DNA from: Mytilisepta virgata
Taxonomy: Eukaryota; Mollusca; Bivalvia; Mytilida; Mytilidae
Assembly (NCBI GenBank): GCA_028015205.1
Contig: CM051521.1
Location: 65,146,314 to 65,210,313 of the forward strand
Reading direction: 5' to 3'
DNA: 64,000 nt
Under the pieces are notes generated by a model. That model made no database searches and had not been told where the DNA came from. It saw only the letters and a program-made list of their open reading frames with translations. The translations under genes were made by a program, and so were the position numbers. Positions 34,000-45,900 of this stretch are shown in pieces. Position 1 is the first letter of the stretch; each line of letters opens with the position of its first letter.

Positions 34000-36900
34000 C
34001 TTTCAAATTAAATATGAAGTACATAAGACAAGGAACTATTTTTAAAACTGATAATTATAAATCAATCATATTAAATAAAGTGTATGTATTATTTAAATCA
34101 TTGCTTTTATGAGTTTGTATATTTATAGCTTTGAATAGTCACTTCCAAATTAAAGTGGAATGATGTATGTTCTGTTGTATTAAAGTTCAGTCAAAATGCA
34201 ATTACTGTTTCGATCCAAAACAGAACCAGTCATGCACACTGTGAATTTTTAGATTGACTTTCATGATTTTATAAAACTACTCATTCTAGGAACATTGAAA
34301 TTCCCTGTAAGGAAGTTACCTAATCACAATTACTGGTTTTTAATGTGTTGTATATATATATTTTCGATTTAAGTTACAAAGTAGCGTAGGAGACAAGATG
34401 GTGCTAGAAGGTTTCCTTGGGAAACTCACTTTTATTTTAGGAGCATAATATGATTCTCAGTGTAGAGTTTCCTATTTTTTTTATTATTACATATAATGCA
34501 AATATACTATAATGAACTTATGCACTACAGTTACATATTTAACACTTTACATACAAGCTAGACGACTCTTTCATATAAATGTGCCCTTATTTGCTCTGAA
34601 TGGTGCCATGCCCCTTTGAAATCCTAGCAGGAACACCTTTTATGTAAAACCTTTATCATGTGTTTATATAGTTGCAACATACTATTGTATGATAGAGAAG
34701 GCTGATAAGTTATAATAACTATAGGGTTTGGCTATACATATACTGATCACCTCTGAGTTAAATGCTGTATATAATACAAGATACTTACCACTTCACTGTC
34801 ATATGCTGTATATGTAATAGGGTTGACTATTTTACTGATAAAAGTTGCTAACAACAGCCCTGCTATCATAAATGGAGCAATAAATTTCCATGCGATTTTC
34901 CAGTAAATGCAGATTGGTGAGCCTATCATGTCTTTCACATCTCCAGCAAATCTGATGACGATAGGAAAAAATGTGTAATATATATTTTGACTTCATAGTT
35001 TTGTTGCAACTGATAAATCATACTTAAATACTACAGACTCAACTAAGCCTGTATCACTCACCTGGCTTCAATTAGACCATTTGAAAATGTAAACTCAGTT
35101 GTATCAACAATGCTGTTAAAGAAACGCAAAATATCAAAGTGACCTTTGACCTAAAAAATGGTGCATCATTTGCATATGTCCTTTCATATGAGATTCCTGC
35201 CAACATCGGTTTTAATCTGCCCACAACTTCCAGAGCAAATGACAAAATATGGTTTCCATGGAAACTTTGAACAGCTGCAGCCTTCAGGTGAGCAGATAAA
35301 ATTTCAACCAAAAGTGGAAAGTTTGTAGAGGGTATTACTGTCATCTATCCTGCAAAGTTCTGAATCATTTAATACTGTAGTTTCAGAGAAAAAGAATTTT
35401 GAAAACTGGCCAATAAAAAACAAAGAATGCCTCTGCTGCATGGCCATTTTGTTCATACAACCGGAACAAAAGCGGGGAGTTTGAGGAGGTCCTTCCATGC
35501 ATCATTTCCGTCATCGATTAAAATCTGCCCATTAGTCTCTCAGCAAATGACAAACTATATGCTCTCAAGAGTGTATCGCTCGCCTGAATTAACTTAGGAT
35601 TGAAAATTCATCTTGGCTGATTTTCCCATAGGTACAATATTAAACAAAGTTTAGGGTGTGGTGACCATCTTAGTTGACATTCAAGGTTATCAAACACAAT
35701 TCTGAAAGAGGACCATTGCTGGCATTAATTTGGTTCCTTATGGCCAAGTTTAAGGTCCGATGATCTGCAAATTAAATTTTCCCATAGGGCCCCATCTTTT
35801 GGCGGCCATCTTGGTTGACATTCTGGGTCATCGGACATGATTCTGACAGAGGACCATTTCTGCCAAGTTTGGTTCCAACTGGCTCTATAGTTTCAGACAT
35901 CTTGGATTTCATATAGGCATGAAAAAAAACTTGGTAGAGGACTATTACGGATCATTCCTGCAATGTAACGATTCAATTGCTTTTGTAGTTTCAGAGAAGA
36001 GGTTTTGGAAATTTCAGCCAATCAGAGTGCATGATTAACCCTGGCAGCCATGTTGAATTTCGGATCAGCACCAAAAACATCAATTTTGTTGAGGACCATT
36101 ATCTGATCATTCAGGCATAATATTACTTCCATCTGTCAAACGGTTTCTGTTAAGATGCTTGTATGTATTTCCCATAGGATCTTATGTTAAATGTGTCCCG
36201 TGGTGGTGGCCATCTTCGATTTCAGATCGGTGTAGCGTAAAATTTACAAGTCCGTAAAAAATGGTAGTTCCGTTTCCGGTTTCCGGTTTGTCTTTCAAAT
36301 TTTACGCTGTTTACTGTAAATTTCGCAAGTCGTCGTATAATTCACAAGCTAGTTAGAAACACAGACTATTCTGTTAATTTTAACATATATGCAAAGGACT
36401 ACAAACCATTTACACAATAACTGAATGAATTAGTACTTACTTAACTTATGAATGAATGAAATAAATTATAAATATGCTTGTGGCAGCTTTGAAAAACAAA
36501 AAAAAAAAAAAAAAACATCGCCGCTCAGGATCGCGGCGTTGTTTTGTTGTTTTTTTTTTTAAAAGCTGCCACATTCCGTTTTCGATATAACATTGGAAGT
36601 CAGAAGCCTACAAATTTGTGATAACCAGCTCAAATTACAAGATTTTTTTGGATTTTTTGTTTTGTTTTGTTTTTTTTTTTTGGGGGGGGGGGGGCTGTTG
36701 GCGCTGTCCGAGGGATCTGCAAAATTAAAGATAAGCCAAGCCGTAAATTAACAGGTGTATGGAATATGGTAGAATTAAAATAGGTCTAGATTTATAACAT
36801 TCAATGAAAACTCGTGAATAAATCTACAAGAAGAAAAATAATAACTTGCTCAAAGCCACAATGAAAATGCAATACTGAATTGCTCAGCAACAAACAGTAA

Positions 36901-39900
36901 AATACTACAAAAAGTAATTATTATACCACACTATGTATTAATAAAGGGAAATAAAATACTTCTCAACATTTTTTGGTCATTTATTGTCCAAAAATATACC
37001 AAATTCCATTAGAGTCACAAATCTTAGCCCTTAAAAATTGCAAGTCTCCCTATTGCTCTCCTTATGGCTTTCAAAATATCAATGTGTATGACAATGTAAT
37101 GCTTCAGAAATTCATTATTATACCAAATTTGGTATTAATAAAAGAAATTTATATACTTCTTGACAAACTCAGGGTTATATCAACAGTGAAGTAAATTATC
37201 AAGGTACCTGCAATTATTGTTAAAAATTTCAATTAATTTATCATGATTCTGTATTTTACCCTTTAGGAGTTTTATGCTTCGCCTGTAAGGCACCCTGGGC
37301 ATAAAGTTCTTCGGTCTGTGCGTACGTAGTACCGTCCGTACGTCCGTACGAGGTTAAGGTTCAGGTTTAAGGTAGTTTTACATGGAGGAGTTATGGTATC
37401 ATCATAAAACTTTGTAAATGGATAGCTTGTGATATGAACAGCAGCAATTTAAAGAGAAACGGATGCTGACTTTGAAGTCATTGGTCATCGACTTTGAATT
37501 TCTTTATAGAATTCATGTTAAGGTTCAGGTTGAAGGTAGTTTTTCATGAAGTACTGAGAGATAGTATTTCATCTACCCTATCGTTAGGGACTTCAAAGTC
37601 AACAATATAAAAACGTAATTCTATTTACTAATTACTTACATTATTGGCGGGGCATGTAGTGTCCAATGCACACATATATACTTGTTTCATGAAAGACTGT
37701 TCATTACAATATAACCAGAGGCTCCCAAGACACTGCATCGCTCACCTGATATTTCCATTTGTTCATTGCTAAAGGACCTTGAGAGGAACATTCAGGCTAT
37801 GTTGTGTCAATCCATTCAGCGGTTCTCTACAAGAAGATTTTTTTGAATGTATTTCCAATAGTGTCCTATGTTAAACTAGTCCCACGCTGGTGGCCGTGTT
37901 GGATGACGGATCGGCACCAAAGTAACAACAATTGGTCAGCACACTGTAAGGAACATTTGTGCCGTGTTTCGTTTCAGTCCATTCAGTGGTTCTCTAGAAG
38001 AAGTTCAAAATGTGACACGTTGGCGGACGGACGAAAAGTGATGGGAATAGCTCATGACTGTTTGTGCCAGGTGAGCTAAAAATAAGTCGGCAATAACACG
38101 AGCACATAGGAATCCAAATGAAATGTCGATGCACAGTATTGCCAACACCATCAACAAGAGGCTTACCAGAGCCTGTATCGCTCACATGGAGTCTGGTTTT
38201 CATTGGACAATTAATCAACTATTTGACCAAGTTTGTTGCAATTGGTTGAATTGTTCAGGGAAAATTTGTTGAAGATTTATTGTTCATAAGGTTTAATGTT
38301 AAAATATGTTCCCTGATGGTGGTAGTCCTGGCAGGAAGTTGACAAAATTGACCAGGAATAAGGGTGAACCTTAAATAAATGTAACAGAACCCGACCTCAA
38401 ATTACACAAACCAATAACTCCTAAATAGAATTTGGGATTCCCTTCAAAATTTCAGGGTAGGCAGATCTCAACATGGCAAACATTTTTCAATTTATATTTC
38501 ACTTCTATCTCAAATAGTTTTGGAGATAAATGCAAAAATGTTAAAATTTTGAAAATTTGACAAAAAAAGGGCGATAACTCCTAAATGGGTTTTGGGATTT
38601 CCTTTAAAATTTCAGGGTATGTAGATTTCAACATGGCAAACATTTTTCAAATTTACATTTCACTTCTATCTCAAATAGTTTTGGAGATAAATGACGAAAA
38701 ATGTTAAATTTTGAAAATTTGACGAAAAAAGGGCAATAACTCCTAAATGGGTTTTGGGATTTCCTTCAAAATTTTAGGGTATGTAGATCTCAACATGGCA
38801 AACATTTAACAAATTTAGATTTCACTTCTATCTCAAATAGTTTTGGAGATAAATGATAAAAAATGTTAAATTATGATAATTTGATGAAAAAAGGGCAATA
38901 ACTCCTAAATGGGTTTTAGGATTTCCTTCGAAATTTCAGGTTAGGTAGATCTTGTCATGCTGATCAATTTTACCCCATGTCAGATTTTTGATATCTGTAA
39001 CGGTTTTTAAGTTATAAGCCAAAAACAACACATGCACCCCTATATTCTATTTTTAGCTACGACAGCCGCCATGTTTTATGTCAGATCAAAATAAATTGAG
39101 GATCGTTTGTAGAGGACATGTTATAGACCATTCCTATTAAGTTTCAAACCAATCGGCCCAGCGGTTTCAGAGGAGAAGATTTTGATAAAAAAAATTTGAA
39201 AATTTGAAAAAAAAGGGCAACAACTCCTAAATGGGTTTTGGGATTTCCTTTAAAATTTCAGGGTAGGTAGATCTCAACATGGCAAACATTTTTCAAATTT
39301 ACATTTCACTTCTACCTCAAATAGTTTTGGAGATAAATGACGAAAAATGTTAAAATTTTGAAAATTTGACGAAAAAAGGGCAATAACTCCTAAACGGGTT
39401 TTGAAATTTCCTTCAAAACTTCAGGGTAGGTAGATCTTGTCATGCTGATCAATTTTACCCCATGTCATATTTTCGATATCTGTAACGGTTTTTGAGTTAT
39501 TAGCAAAAAACAGCAATTTACCCCTATGTTCTATTTTTAGTAACAGCGGCCATGTTTTTCGACGGATCAAAAATCCCCACATCAGTTCTATGCAGGATAC
39601 CCCAAAGAACATTCATACCAAGTGTGGTTCCAATTGGTCAAGTAGTTTCAGAGGAGAAGAGTTTTGAAAAATTGTTAACGACGACGGACGACGACGACGG
39701 ACGACGACGACGACGACGGACGCCAAGTGATGGCAATAGCTCACATGGCCTTTGGCCAGGTGAGCTAAAAATGTTGTCCAGCAAGAAGTATAGGGCCTTG
39801 AGACTTATTAGTCAACATGGTCCTCTTTTATTGAATTTTAGTTGATTTTCATGGAAACCATGTGATCACATATTTAAAGCAGAGACATAAAGAGAGCAAT

Positions 39901-42900
39901 AAGGGGTGTGTCTCCTGTGGGAAACTCTTGTTGTTGTTTTTGATTGTGTTTTCAGTTGTATAGTTTTCATAATTGCATTTTTTGGGTTTTTGGGTTTTTT
40001 TTTCGTTTATGATTATTTTTAAATTATTATCTTGAGTCTTAACAAATCAAACCAATCATTCCATTTTATTATGTTAATTATGATCTGTATTTGGTAATTA
40101 TAAGATGATTATACTGCTCTATATGTGCTCCAAAATTTGGACATAAAAACATTTGTATTTGTATTTGTAAATTTAATTCCATATGGATGTTATCTAAAAA
40201 GTCCATATGGATTCAGTTATAGATTTCACAAAAATCCATATGGACATGTTATGGACTAATTTAAATATTTCGACCGCAAATCAATACCTGGTCAATAAGG
40301 TTTCCATCTGGATTGTATAAAATCAATATGGACTTTAAAATAAAGAGCCTAACAGTTGTTAGAAATCCATATAGATAATATACAAAAAAATCCATATTGA
40401 GTCTATCACTTGTCCATATAGAACATTTCATATAGTTACAGCTTACTTAAATAAACAAAGTCCCATATCTCTAGAAAGTCAAAACTTTTTTTGTTAAAAA
40501 GAAAAAATATATTTATTTACCATTTATAGTTGGATGGCTTTTGTAAACAATTTATTTTTCCAGGGAAGTTGAGGTCAGCGTGAGAAACCGTTGCCGGCGC
40601 GTGAGGTCGTGGGATTGGTCCGAAATGCGTGAGCCTCACGCCTAATGTGAAATTGAAATCAAAAGAAAAGGAGTCAATTTCAACAATGTGTACATGAAAA
40701 TTATGAAAATCGGCCAAAGCTAACTTAAAATATGATATGACATTATAATATGTTTAGTCCAATAAACAAATTCGGGTAATTCAACTCTGGACATTCAAAA
40801 ATCGTGAAAATCGTCATAAAAAATGGAGCTTCATGGTTTTACCGTTTTAGTTTAAACTTATTTATTTATAGTGGATTATGAACAAGTTATACCAACTTAT
40901 ACTAATTCCTCTCCACTTGGCGGGTGTGAGCGGCCCCTGTAGCGGCATTTTAGTCTACTCTTTTTCACTTCTGCGGAGGAGTCTTTAACGTGCTAAGGGT
41001 GTTGCCATTTTTCGTCCCAATACGACGGACTAGCATCGTTTATCGAGACCATCCTCGAAAATGGTGTCGATAGGGCGTCGCAAATTTGATCCCTGAAATG
41101 TTCATCCCGAACGGGAATCGAACCAGGGACCTTTGGCTTCGTTGTCCGATGCGCTAACCATCTTTGATGTGGGGCCCTAATAATTTAAGTAAGATGAAAT
41201 CATGTTTTGCTACCAATTTTTATCAAAATTTTTAATCTAATTTTTGAAATTATATAAATTAAGAAAGCCTACCTATCTACACCATAAACCCATCCTATAG
41301 AAATGGATTCAAATAAGGCGACTGTAATGAGTGGAAATGATCCTGCATAGGAGTCAAACAAGGCTACCCAGTATGATCCACTTCCTAATACAAATATGAG
41401 TCCAATACAACAACTCACTAGACACATCACACCTGAAACATTAGATATATATATTTTATACATAATGATTTTATTGAGACAATCTAATTGTACTGTGTGC
41501 GGTCACATGATATTCCGTTTATTTTGGTATTGTTTGATTAAAATCCATTCACTTTCGCTTTCAATCACGTTGCAATCAGGCGGGTTATTTTTCAAGCCGT
41601 AGAATGAGAATCAATTTCATTTGATTCATCATCCAACGAGATTCGTTGTATCATCAGCGCTTTGAATAACAGAAAAAAATGTTAGACTGAAAGAACGGTC
41701 GCAGACGTAAACCAAGATGAGTAAAATCATGGCGGTGGTACAAGGTTATTTTTTCCAAAAATTTTGCAGTGTTTTATTTCACGTTTTTTTTTTCGAATTT
41801 GATGGTAGATATTCGTTTGTTTCTTGCAAATATTTTAAACCGCAAATTGCCGGTACAAGGTGCGTGCCTTTTTTTTTCATTTTTCGTTCATCGTGTATGA
41901 CATTTTTTACGTTCATCCCTATATACGTCCGTGTATGAACCGAATAAAGTTGAAAATTGAACCATTCGAACAAAACAGTCAAAATGTTCCCTATTTTTAG
42001 TGACTTGGAAACGAATCCTTAGCCTTGCATGTTTTTTGTTCAAAATAAATTATTCAATTCGATTATCGAAATTAAAGTTTTTTGAAATAATAAAAAATTC
42101 CTAATTATGCCATATTTATGGCAAGCCGTTTTACTATTTATTCTAACTTCAAGATATCTCATATAATATATAAGATATCTCATATAATATATAAGATATC
42201 TTATATAATCCAGTTTTTATAAGATATCTTATAAACTTTAGAAGATATCTTATATACTTTATAAGATATCTTATAAACTTTATAAGATATCTTATATACT
42301 TTATAAGATATCTTATAAACTTTAGAAGATATCTTGTAAAGTATATAAGATATCTTATAAAGTTTATAAGATATCTTATAAATATTTTTTATATAAGATA
42401 TCTTATATACTTTATAAGATATCTCATATAGTTAATAAGATATCTTATATAGTTTATAAGATATCTTATATAGTTTATAAGATATCTTATAAACTATATA
42501 AGATATCTTATAAAGTATATAAGATATCTTATAAACTATATAAGATATCTTATAAACTATATGAGATATCTTGAAGTTAGAATAAATAGTAAAACGGCTT
42601 GCCAGCAAGCCGTTTTACTATTTATTCTAACTTCAAGATATCTCATATAATATATAAGATATCTTATATGATCCAGTTTTTATAAGATATCTTATAAACT
42701 TTAGAAGATATCTTATATACTTTATAAGATATCTTATAAACTTTATAAGATATCTTATAAAGTATATAAGATATCTTCTAAAGTTTATAAGATATCTTAT
42801 AAATATTTTTTATATAAGATATCTTATATACTTTATAAGATATCTCATATAGTTTATAAGATATCTTATATAGTTTATAAGATATCTTATAAAGAAAATT

Positions 42901-45900
42901 ATATGAGATATCTTATAAATTATATGAGTTTTCTTATAAACTATATAAGATATCTTATAAAGTATATAAGATATCTTATAAACTATATAAGATATCTTAT
43001 AAACTATATGAGATATCTTATATATTATATGAGATATCTTGAAGTTAGAATAAATAGTGAAACGGCTTGCCATACATATTAGACCAACCTAGAAAAACCC
43101 CATACTCTACAAGATCTTCTGAAATTGCATGTATGTGTATTTATTCCACTTTTGAATTAAAAACAATAGGAATTAATGAAGATGGTTTTTTGGGCGTCGG
43201 TCAATATTAATTTTTTAGGTCTATTAAAACTCATATTCTGTATTCAGTTAATGTAAACATATGGTATGATTTTATCACTCCTCTATTGGTCCTGGTTATC
43301 ACATGTTCATTGAAATGTATTTTGTCTTTTTCTTAAATTTAAGATACATTAAAAGCTAATTTTCTATTCTGAATATAATTTGGTGTTGTGTTCCATACTA
43401 CTACCTTACTATTTATAGCGAGCGCAGCATTTTATACATATGGATCATTTAGAAAAGTCTTTGTTTAATGGGGGCAGCCATATTGTGCTACATACTAAGG
43501 CTAGAAAAAGCTTCGTTCGCTGGAAACGGAGTTAAGGCAAATTTAACGTGCTTCAAATTATAATTTGAGAGTCAGAATCGTGATACCGGAAATGAGTTTC
43601 TGGAAAAGAGATATTCAGCTATATGCTCGCACCATTGGCCACGCCAACAGCATATTATATGTAACTATAAATATCCCCTGTGTTGGGATCTCAACTTGAA
43701 AATTGAAGCATATTACATGTATAATAAAAGCTGAAAAAAAAATCTATTTTTTATTTACATGTATGATCTCGAATTATTGTATTCAAACCAAGACCATTTA
43801 ATGAATATATAGCCAAAGCTGAAAAAGATTTTTTAACGGCCTCTTACATGTGCGGATTCAGACGGAGCGCACCTGGCGCACGCCCCCCCCCCCCCCCCTG
43901 ATAATTCATATGGATTTTTAGCATAAAACCGCCCAAAAACAATTACGTGTAAAATGCCAAATAGCTAGAATTTTCCCATTGGTGCCTTCCGAAGGTCCGT
44001 TAGTTCGAAAGCCTGTTAGTCCAAAGGTTCGTTATTCCGAAAGCCCGATAGTCCGAAGACCCCATTGTCCGAAGGACCGATTGTCCAAAGGCCCGTTAGT
44101 CAGATGTCTGTTCAAGTGGAAAATGGGTGAATACAAACGGCATAAGAACATACGAATTTAAAGACAATTGAGTAGGATTCCTGTAAGATCAAAGATTTAA
44201 CCATTTTTCTGTCGTTTTACCGGTTCGCACAGAACACCAGTCAACCGTTTTACTATACATTGATAAACTAGACAAAAAATTCGGTGAGTTTTGGGTCATA
44301 CATTGTTTATAATCAAATCTAAAACATTATTATGCTAAAATTGAAAGTTTGATTTATCTATATATTTAATTACAAAGCGGGGGCCTCGGTTGCCGAGTGG
44401 TCTAGGGTAGTTCGTCATGACTACTAATGATCACTTGCCTGTCAACGCTAAGGTTGCGAGTTCGAATCTCACCTGTGGCGGGGTGTGTTCGACTCCCATC
44501 TTAATTGACAAGGATTGCCAATTTTCCTACCGAGGGTCGGTGGTTCTCTCCGGGTACTCCGGCTTCCTCCACCAATAAAAACTGGCCGCCGCGAAATAGC
44601 CAAGTGTACTGAAAACGGCGTAAAACCCCAGCTAAATTAAACAATTACAAAGCGAACGATTGGGATTTTTTTACGCATGGAAAAAGGAGGTTCCATTGTT
44701 TCTGTTTTGTTTATTAACAAATCATATATGTATTTGAAGCGTTTAAAATTGACTGTTAGGACTGAATATATTGACTCTTTTTATACTTCATATTTTTCAT
44801 CTCAATATTTAATTACCGTACAAGTTTAATGAAGTTTTGGGAACTTTACAACTGTTTTGACTGCTGAAAGTAATATCCGGTGTAAATAGCAGATATGACC
44901 TATACTGATATATTGTTAGCCTGTCAACAGTTATGAAAGAATATTAATTTTAATTAGAACCAAACCTATTTTCTGACATATAATTTTGCAGAATAATCAC
45001 ATTCTTTGTTAGCAGTAAATTATTTTGCAGAATAATCACATTCTTTGTAAACAGTAAAACTATTTAAGGTTAGGGCTTTCCACATGTTTATTCAGTTCTC
45101 AGTTATTTGTTGATGTTTTCACATGTTTTTCTAAATGTTACACTGTCTACAGAATATTATTATATAAAGTGTCTTACTTTAATATGGGTTTTGTTTTAAT
45201 GTACATGAAAGCCCTGGATTATTAAAGGACAAATATTTCCGTGTAACGATCTGTAACAGTGGCGCTAGTGCATGAATTTGCATTTCGGGTAGGAAATGTT
45301 TTAATGCAATCATTAGACATTGAGGATTGTGTACCTTCATTTATTGCAATGATAAACCTAAGGAAAATTTCGCATTCCCAACACCCCTCCCCCCCCGCCG
45401 TCCCCACCCCCCTGGCGGTTTGCTTGACTTGTTCAGAAACATTTTTTATTATTTGACTGAAAAAACGCCAGGTATATGGCATTTATATAAAAAGTAAATC
45501 AAAGGAGTGCATACATAAACACATCATATATCTTGTCCTCATTTTTTAAGATGAAAATTGGAATACTAGTACCAAAACCCATACGAGAACTGCTTTCTAA
45601 AGGAACATGTGTTTGATGAAAAAAAATCGTAAGTAATGAAATATGATATCAATTTGCTATTTTGCAGTTTTGTAATCAACAGTGAAGTAATTAAAGCAGG
45701 GGATTTTCCACAAATTGTCCATAGGATTTACATTGGAATGAAAGGGGGTTCCCAATCCTTAAAATTCTACAACGATTAATAAAAGTTTATGTCGTCGCTT
45801 ACAACTCGAATACTTGCCGACTTCAATCGTTCATTTGAATCACAAACTGGGTTTTCCGGCAAAGCGTCAGCGGTATAGAAAACGGATGTTTGCGGCACTA

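Noticed and set aside
40180..40440. SRF CArG-box cluster
   Set aside because: The CArG box needs six A/T bases between CC and GG; here there are only four (CCATATGG).
40905..41170. Functional tRNA gene on the minus strand
   Set aside because: Boxes A and B are present but no complete cloverleaf or acceptor stem follows; a long non-tRNA body marks it as a SINE. The same holds for 44378-44643.
42810..43073. 87-codon [14 protein letters not shown] frame
   Set aside because: Pure translation of AAGATATCTT units in a foldback core.
43979..44161. Plus-strand 60-codon frame with repeated SPxVRxP residues
   Set aside because: Translation of the CCGAAGG-type terminal units; no independent evidence of coding.
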